Source: Bradysia coprophila
Lineage: Eukaryota; Arthropoda; Insecta; Diptera; Sciaridae
Assembly (NCBI RefSeq): GCF_014529535.1
Contig: NC_050735.1
Location: 12,721,739-12,785,738, forward strand
Direction: 5' to 3'
Length of the DNA stretch: 64,000 nt
Made by a program: the position numbers and the translations under genes. Below, one piece after another: positions 58,201-64,000 of this stretch. A model generated the notes under the pieces. The model was given only the letters and a program-made list of their open reading frames with translations, did not search any database and was not told the DNA's origin. Every line of letters starts with the position of its first letter. The first letter of the stretch is position 1.

Positions 58201-59687
58201 CAATATGACGTGCGACTCCAGTCCTTTGTTTTGTCGTTAATTAGGCCTGGTGATGCATCAATCCAAATGTTTTTGAAGTGTTGTTTTCCAGGCTTTCAAC
58301 AAAAATTTTAATGATGCCTCCGTGAAGTGGTAGGCGAGTGCAGTTCCTATTCAATCACTTCATCAATGAAAATTTATCAGTGAATTTTCAGATTAATTTT
58401 GAAGAGAAATAGCTATTTGTTGACCGAGGGAAGAAGCGAAGTGTGATTAACAGTTTTTCTCCACGAAACAAAAACATCAATATGTTAAACTACTTTTCAA
58501 AACAAAAACAAATGTGACAGTTCGGGGAAGAAAATCTCCGTTTTCTTCTATCCTGTTTTGGCAGTGAAGAAAAAATATTTTTCGCCCGAGCTGTCACATA
58601 GTCCCTTCTTATTTTGGCAGGAAAGAATATAGACATATTCTTCTCCCAACTGTCGTCAGACGAAGTGTCAGGAAAACGTAATTTTCTCATGGTCCTTTGA
58701 GTGGTGAAAATAAGGTCAATCACACCTCACATATGAAAAGTCAATTTCCAGATAGAAAGAGTATCCTGTTCAACGGATCATACACATAACGGTGGTAGCG
58801 CGAACAAACGAGACAGAAAATCGCCTTTTTATACTTGGTTTTTGTTGTATAGTGTAGTGCTTTTTATGCGTAACCAAACCCAAACTCGTTCCCCCCATAC
58901 ACTGTGTGAATATTTCCCGAGTGAGCACTTGGAAAAACTGCATAAAAATGATGATAAAATAGAAAAGCAAAAATTTAAGCAGATTTAAATGTTTGATTGA
59001 ATGAATGCAACTCGACAGACCTCGCCAGTATCATATAAATCTTGATTTGAATTCCTAAATTATTTTTTAACGATTCAGAATTACATTTTCAACAAAGCAA
59101 AATCAACAACTCACATGAACAGTTCGTATCGTTGAATCGTTCGTACCGTTTCAATGTCAAAAAGTTCTACCTTTTATACATTATTAATGAACTTCACGCG
59201 GTTCTTTCTCTTATCAGAGGCGTTATTATCTTCAAATAACCGAATTTAATTTTGCGTTTGTTCCCAATACTACGTCATTGTATAAGACCTCCATGGCTCG
59301 TGTACCATACGAGTATTGAACTCCCAACATTTGTCGAAGATATGTTCGGACGTCTGGGAATTCTCAAAGAGCCATTGAACATGAATCAACGATTTCGCAA
59401 GCCTGGGTTGATGTGACTATTTAATGGTCGACGTAATGGTACTGTACTTCGCTCTATCGCAATTTTACTTTGAAATGTTCTGCAAGTTTATTTGAGGAGA
59501 CAGACTGACAGACGTTACTGTTGTAATATTTATCTAAACTGCAGGGGAAAATACCTACAAAATTATAAGCAATAACTGCTGATCGATGGTTTCCACAGAA
59601 TTTCTGACTACGTTGACACTTTATGCTTAATAAAAACGGTGATTTTCCATTGTTAATTTGTTCTGCTCCATCAGAGAGTTGCTAATA
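55291..59687. other. Mostly unique AT-rich DNA, no gene seen
   Basis: Contents are a diverged 54186-type element (56438-56525), a directly repeated ~40-bp block with 'gtctttgaggttcgtgttt' (56231 and 56272), and a TGACAG-type fold-back at 58514-58597. No coding exon was recognised on either strand. Confidence 0.4.
58514..58597. repeat. Fold-back with GTGACAGTTCGG ends
   Basis: GTGACAGTTCGGGGAAGAAAA is mirrored by TTTTTCGCCCGAGCTGTCAC. It is related to the fold-back at 5068-5148. Confidence 0.6.
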
Positions 59688-59824
59688 TGACGACTGGGTC
59701 GTTTCGACGGATAGAGGGAATATGTCGAATGACAGTTGGGTTTTTGAGAGAGAATTCAATAATACATTTTCGCTCAACCAATATCATTCGACATATTCTA
59801 TCCGTCGAAACGACCCAGTCGTCA
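59688..59824. mobile_element. Fold-back MITE, TA target, ~40-bp TIRs
   Basis: TGACGACTGGGTCGTTTCGA and the next ~20 bases are mirrored almost perfectly by the last ~40 bases, ending TCGAAACGACCCAGTCGTCA. TA flanks both sides. The element is 137 bp and non-coding. Confidence 0.85.
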
Positions 59825-60448
59825 TATGAGCATCTCTCTGTGCTCTTGAGATATTTCAGATTATATGTGGCATGATATTTGGGCTATCTACCAAAATATA
59901 ATGAAATAAAAGCAAAGGTCACATGTTTCGCATGTATTTACATTGAGGAATAACATAATCGTCCACAGTGTTACCCCTCTGATGGAGTAAGCAATCAATG
60001 GGCCATGAACAGTGTTTGTTTCAAGTCATTAGTTTCCATCGGAAACAACAGTTTACTTCGAACTGTAATTTCATTTTCAACCCATTTTTTTACGCGGAAG
60101 CTACCGTAGAAAAAATAACAAAATATGCTTTCCACTTTATATCAAAATTGATACAGAAAATTCGCAACGATTTTAACGAAGTTTCATAGACACCATTTCC
60201 GCTAACGAGTTTTGATGCGACTGTATGGATCAGGTTTTTTTATTTTGTAGAGAAAACTGGCTTCATTTGAAGAATGCTGTGTCGCTTTAAAATCTTTTTT
60301 TTCTATCATGATGATGCCCTTGTATATTGTTGTACTGTCGATTGTGTATTGCTTTCCGGCATTTTTTACTGTCAGAATGGAAATTCTAATTTTAAAAATT
60401 TAACGAAATCTCGACGAAATACCTTTTCAGGCTTAGACTTGGATAACA
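59825..60448. other. Intergenic, no gene seen
   Basis: Nothing coding, no RNA gene and no clear repeat was recognised. Confidence 0.4.
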
Positions 60449-61518
60449 ATAGTACATTGAATGACAAGGGGCGAAAGTAAAAAAATTCAACCGTGTGCGA
60501 GAGTTGATGCCCGCGCCGAAGGCAAGGGCCTCAATCGCACAGGTTGAATTTTTTTACTTTTGCCCCGAGTCGTTCATACTATTTTTTTTGATACCAACAT
60601 CGAAAGTTGATACGAATCGCAAACATCAGAACAAAATGTTGAAATATGAAGGCATTTAGCCAGAAAATGCGGGGGTCCAGGGGGCGGCAGCCCCCTGGCA
60701 TATCAAAAATTTAATTATTTAGCCATCACAACAACAACACACACAAAAATTAACAAATAAATAACAAATCATTCAGCAACAAAAAGTATCAACTTCGTAT
60801 GTTAATTTCAATAAGAGCACTGGCGCACGCTTTATTTCAATTTTGATCGCAGTACACTTATTGACAAGAGTCGACTATTACATTATGTAGTCGACTTTCG
60901 CATTATGTATATTGACTTTTTTTGATACCAACATTGAAAAATGATACTTTCGCCCCGCATATGAGGGGCGAAAGTAAAAAAATGCATCCCACGGGGAGAA
61001 AGTACTTAACGAAGAGCGAACGCAACTGAACGAACAGCGAAAGTGACTGACGTCACAGAAAATGAGAGAAATGAGTCGAGTTGTCAACAAAATCCGCTCA
61101 TATTATGCAGAATACTTTGATCAAAATTGTAAAACACTGTGCGCCAGTGTTCTTATTGAAATTAGCATACAAAGTTGATACTTTTTGTTACTGAATGATT
61201 TGTTAGTTATATCTTAATTTTTGTGTGTGTTATTGTTGTGATGGCTAAATTATTAAATTTTTCATATACCAGGGGGCTGCCGCCCCCTGGCCCCCCGCAT
61301 TTTCTGGCTAAATGCCTTTTTATTTCAACATTTTGTTGCGATGTTTGCGATACGTATCAATTTTCAATGTTGGTATCAAAAAAAATAGTATGAACGACTC
61401 GGGGCAAAAATAAAAAAATTCAACCTGTGCGATTAGAGCCCTTGCCTTCGGCGCGGGCTCCAACTCCCGCACACGGTTGAATTTTTTTACTTTCGCCCCT
61501 TGTCATTCAATGTACTAT
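60449..61518. repeat. 1.07-kb palindrome with ~400-bp arms
   Basis: ATAGTACATTGAATGACAAG at 60449 is the inverse of CTTGTCATTCAATGTACTAT ending at 61518. Pairing continues through 'ggggcgaaagta', the 'gcccgcgccgaaggcaaggg' block, 'gataccaacat', the GC-rich CCAGGGGGCGGCAGCCCCCT block (60679 / 61270) and 'gcgccagtg', to about 60858 and 61110. The 250-bp centre has further GGGGCGAAAGTA copies. No open frame of note. It is probably a foldback transposon or nested MITEs. Confidence 0.8.
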
Positions 61519-63332
61519 TCGCTTTATGTATTCTTTCTTTCTCCCCGCTCAAACACATAACTTGCATTTTTTTACTTTCGCCCCGGATTTCGAGGGCGAA
61601 AGTATCAACTGTCGATGTTGGTATCAAAAAAAATCTTTGCCTCTGTTAAATGCCACGATTCGACTCATTTCCAAGACATCGTCTACATATGGATGCAGTA
61701 AGCGTGTCTCAACAAAATCAATAAATGTGCCACTTCATTTGTGCAACGTATCCCCTGATGCTGTTCGATACAATAGTTATTTGTTCACCGAAACCACGGG
61801 AAAAAAATTGGAAATTCCATTTCGAAGGTGTTGTCAGCCTATAAAATGCAATTTCCAACCTTTTACCCGAGGTAAACACAAAGTTTTTCACAACAAAGGA
61901 TTTCAAAATTTCACGACTATTTTCTTGTCTGCGTTGTGAAAAATCTATTACTTCAATAGATTTCTATATCGAGAGGTTATGCAGTAAAATTGGAACGTTC
62001 AGCGTATTTGGACAACTTTAAATTTTTAGTACACAAAACAAACTCTTCTAATTCGATGTTCTTTCAGAACCCAGATTCAAAATGAGCGATATTTCATCGT
62101 ATATTCTAGTCGTCGTTGTTGACAGCAAATGCCTATAACTATATTTTTACATGTTTTACATTTATTTTCACTATTCGGTCTTGCACTGGTGGTTTCTCTG
62201 TTTCTTAACCGAAATATTCTAACCAAAGATGAATTTTGCTTAAGTTTTCAATGACAAAAAAGCCGAGTAACAAATTCAATTGTTTTCAATTAGAGTGTTC
62301 CATTAAAAAATAATGAACTTAGGAGCCGCACACAATCGAAAGTATATCTTCCATCATAAAATACAAACAAAGTATAAACAAAGCTTTGCTCTCAATGCAA
62401 TTTATAGTTTACGTTTACAGATTCACCTTCAACTCTCTATTGTACACAAAATGTATATACAAACATAAACGAGAAATTGGTTTGGTTTGAAATTCTTCGC
62501 CAAAATCTTGTTGCCGATCTATAAATAGAATTCGCGAAGAAGAAAAAAAAACTGTTTTTTCGCTCAATTAATTTTCGCAAACCACCATGACCGATAACAA
62601 CAAAAAAGAACTTCAAATTTGGTTTGGTTGTGTTGTAAATAATATAAAATGGACGTACACATTGTGGTTGTTAGATGTGTGTATTCGAATTATGTACATT
62701 TATTACTGTTGATTTCGTTGTTTTACTTGCATATTAATTACGCTTTTTTTCAGATGTTAGACCAATACAAGTTTAGTTGTGTTTATCGAATTTTTGAATT
62801 TAATTTTTCTGTATTAGTTTTGAATCGAGGGGGAAAACACTGGATGAATATTAGGTTTTTGCTTTTCGGTAGACTGGATGAGTTTCAGACCCACACCGTC
62901 TAGACTCCGGATTGTTTGTTTTTCGTTTCGCTAACCGATTTTGTTTGATCTTGTTTATCTGTTGAACTTATATTTCAATTTCAAATGTATCCAATTTGAA
63001 TTGCTAAGAGTTGTTTTGAACTTCATTTCCGATTTTATCAATTTTATTTTAATATTTCGATATTTAGCAACGGCAAGAGAAATCGGTATGTGCGATTTTC
63101 TTATCTTTTGTTAGCTCAATTCCCGTCAGATACTATCGGCGATGATAGATTTGCCTCTCGTAGGTAAATTTGTTTCGATAGGTTTATTGCAGTGTAGCTT
63201 TGATGATTGATAGAGATCCATTAGAAAAACAAAAAATTTTCCTTCCTCTATAGACAGGCCACATTTAGCAACGAAAAATCTGCGCTCAGTGAGCATTCGA
63301 CAATTCGTTACATGATTTCTGTAGTTCACACA
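61519..63332. other. Palindrome flank and AT-rich DNA, no gene seen
   Basis: One more 'ttttttactttcgccccgg...gagggcgaaagtatca' unit and 'gatgttggtatc' lie at 61567-61630, just outside the palindrome. From there on I see no exon. A 137-codon frame at 61526-61939 starts inside the repeat and is not convincing. Confidence 0.4.
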
Positions 63333-63340
63333 CTTCAGAG

Positions 63341-63487
63341 CAGGCGCCCCGACTTTCGTATTGAGTGTTGGATGCTCAAGTTCAGATTTCTATGAACTTT
63401 TGTTTCGAGCGTTGGGTGCTGTGGAACAAACAATTTTGGTTGTTGGGTGCTCTAGCACCCAACGCCACCTAGAAGTCGGCGCGCCTG
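63341..63487. mobile_element. hAT-type MITE with 8-bp target duplication
   Basis: CAGGCGCCCCGACTT and AAGTCGGCGCGCCTG are the ends. The exact direct repeat CTTCAGAG flanks them (63333-63340, 63488-63495). CAGGCGC-like ends and an 8-bp duplication both fit hAT. The interior has 'gttgggtgct' and 'agcacccaac' inverted motifs. Confidence 0.9.
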
Positions 63488-63891
63488 CTTCAGAGCAAAA
63501 CATTCTTTTAAACCAAAACGTACAGTCGCGGAAATCTTCATGTCAGTTAAATCCTAAAACCCGATTTTTCGGTGCCTTCACCATGTAAAATATTGTACTT
63601 AACTCGGACGGAAGAGTTGAAAAGACGTGGTTATTGACCTCGGCTTCAACACACTTCACGCGAAAACTCGACTTTTCAACTTTTTCGTTATTGCGACGTA
63701 AATATCTCTTTACATCCCGGTAATCAAGTAAAAATTTCCCGGTGACCAAAGACATTTACCTAAATTTTCGGTACATTTACCGATACATTATCCTGGTATC
63801 CAAACATTTTTGCCCGAACTAGCTGTAACTTGACGAAATCCAGTGGAACCATTTTTCGTTCTTTAACGATTTCTCAAACTGACTGACGTTA

Positions 63892-64000
63892 CTGGCTATG
63901 TGGTTAAGTACCGAAGTACCAACCTTCCACCAAAATGATCTGGGTTCGATTCCCGAATTAGAAAAATTCGATAGTTTTCTCTATCGAGCATGTCTCACTT
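63892..64000 (+). other. tRNA-like SINE head, cut by window end
   Basis: GGCTATGTGGTTAAGTACC resembles a pol III box A region and GGGTTCGATTCC at 63952-63963 is a near-perfect box B at the expected distance. Pairing of acceptor ends is poor, so a tRNA-derived SINE is more likely than a tRNA gene. The element runs off the window. Confidence 0.5.

Overview
This is eukaryotic, AT-rich nuclear DNA from an insect, most likely a dipteran. The evidence is an extradenticle (exd) gene very close in protein sequence to fly Exd, two pickpocket-type DEG/ENaC channel genes, a Jockey-like non-LTR retrotransposon, very short introns (about 58-80 bp) beside kilobase introns, and many small fold-back DNA transposons. 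A lower dipteran such as a fungus gnat is a guess that the sequence alone cannot settle.

Layout. 1-16.8 kb: no recognisable gene; copies of a 1.2-kb interspersed repeat (here called R), fold-back elements, and a palindrome rich in TATCGATA. 17.9-28.4 kb: exd on +, with three common coding exons followed by two alternative last exons (4a and 4b) 4.8 kb apart. Each encodes the homeodomain recognition helix plus the C-terminus. 28.4-32.2 kb: intergenic, two fold-backs. 32.2-40.9 kb: a large inverted duplication with two divergent, apparently intact DEG/ENaC genes, each 533 codons with ten matching exons including a predicted 3-nt micro-exon. A 1.16-kb TIR element lies between their promoters, and a 1.1-kb insertion sits in an intron of one copy. 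40.9-46.0 kb: repeats, including an R copy split by a 5'-truncated LINE with an open reverse-transcriptase frame. 46.3-49.5 kb: CWF19L2-like splicing/debranching factor (+), convergent with an MTFP1-like mitochondrial inner-membrane protein (-). 49.8-52.5 kb: fold-backs, a ~185-bp tandem array, and an inverted R copy. 53.0-53.3 kb: a small secreted ten-cysteine TIL-type protease inhibitor. 53.3-64 kb: no recognisable gene; fold-backs, a 1.07-kb palindrome at 60.4-61.5 kb, and a tRNA-like SINE head at the right edge.

The genes are unrelated housekeeping, developmental and sensory genes and do not form one pathway. The most unusual content is the duplicated exd terminal exon, the mirrored DEG/ENaC pair with its CAG micro-exon, and transposon insertions whose empty sites can be read within the same window. 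Exon boundaries were inferred by eye from splice signals, reading frame and family similarity; none has transcript support here.
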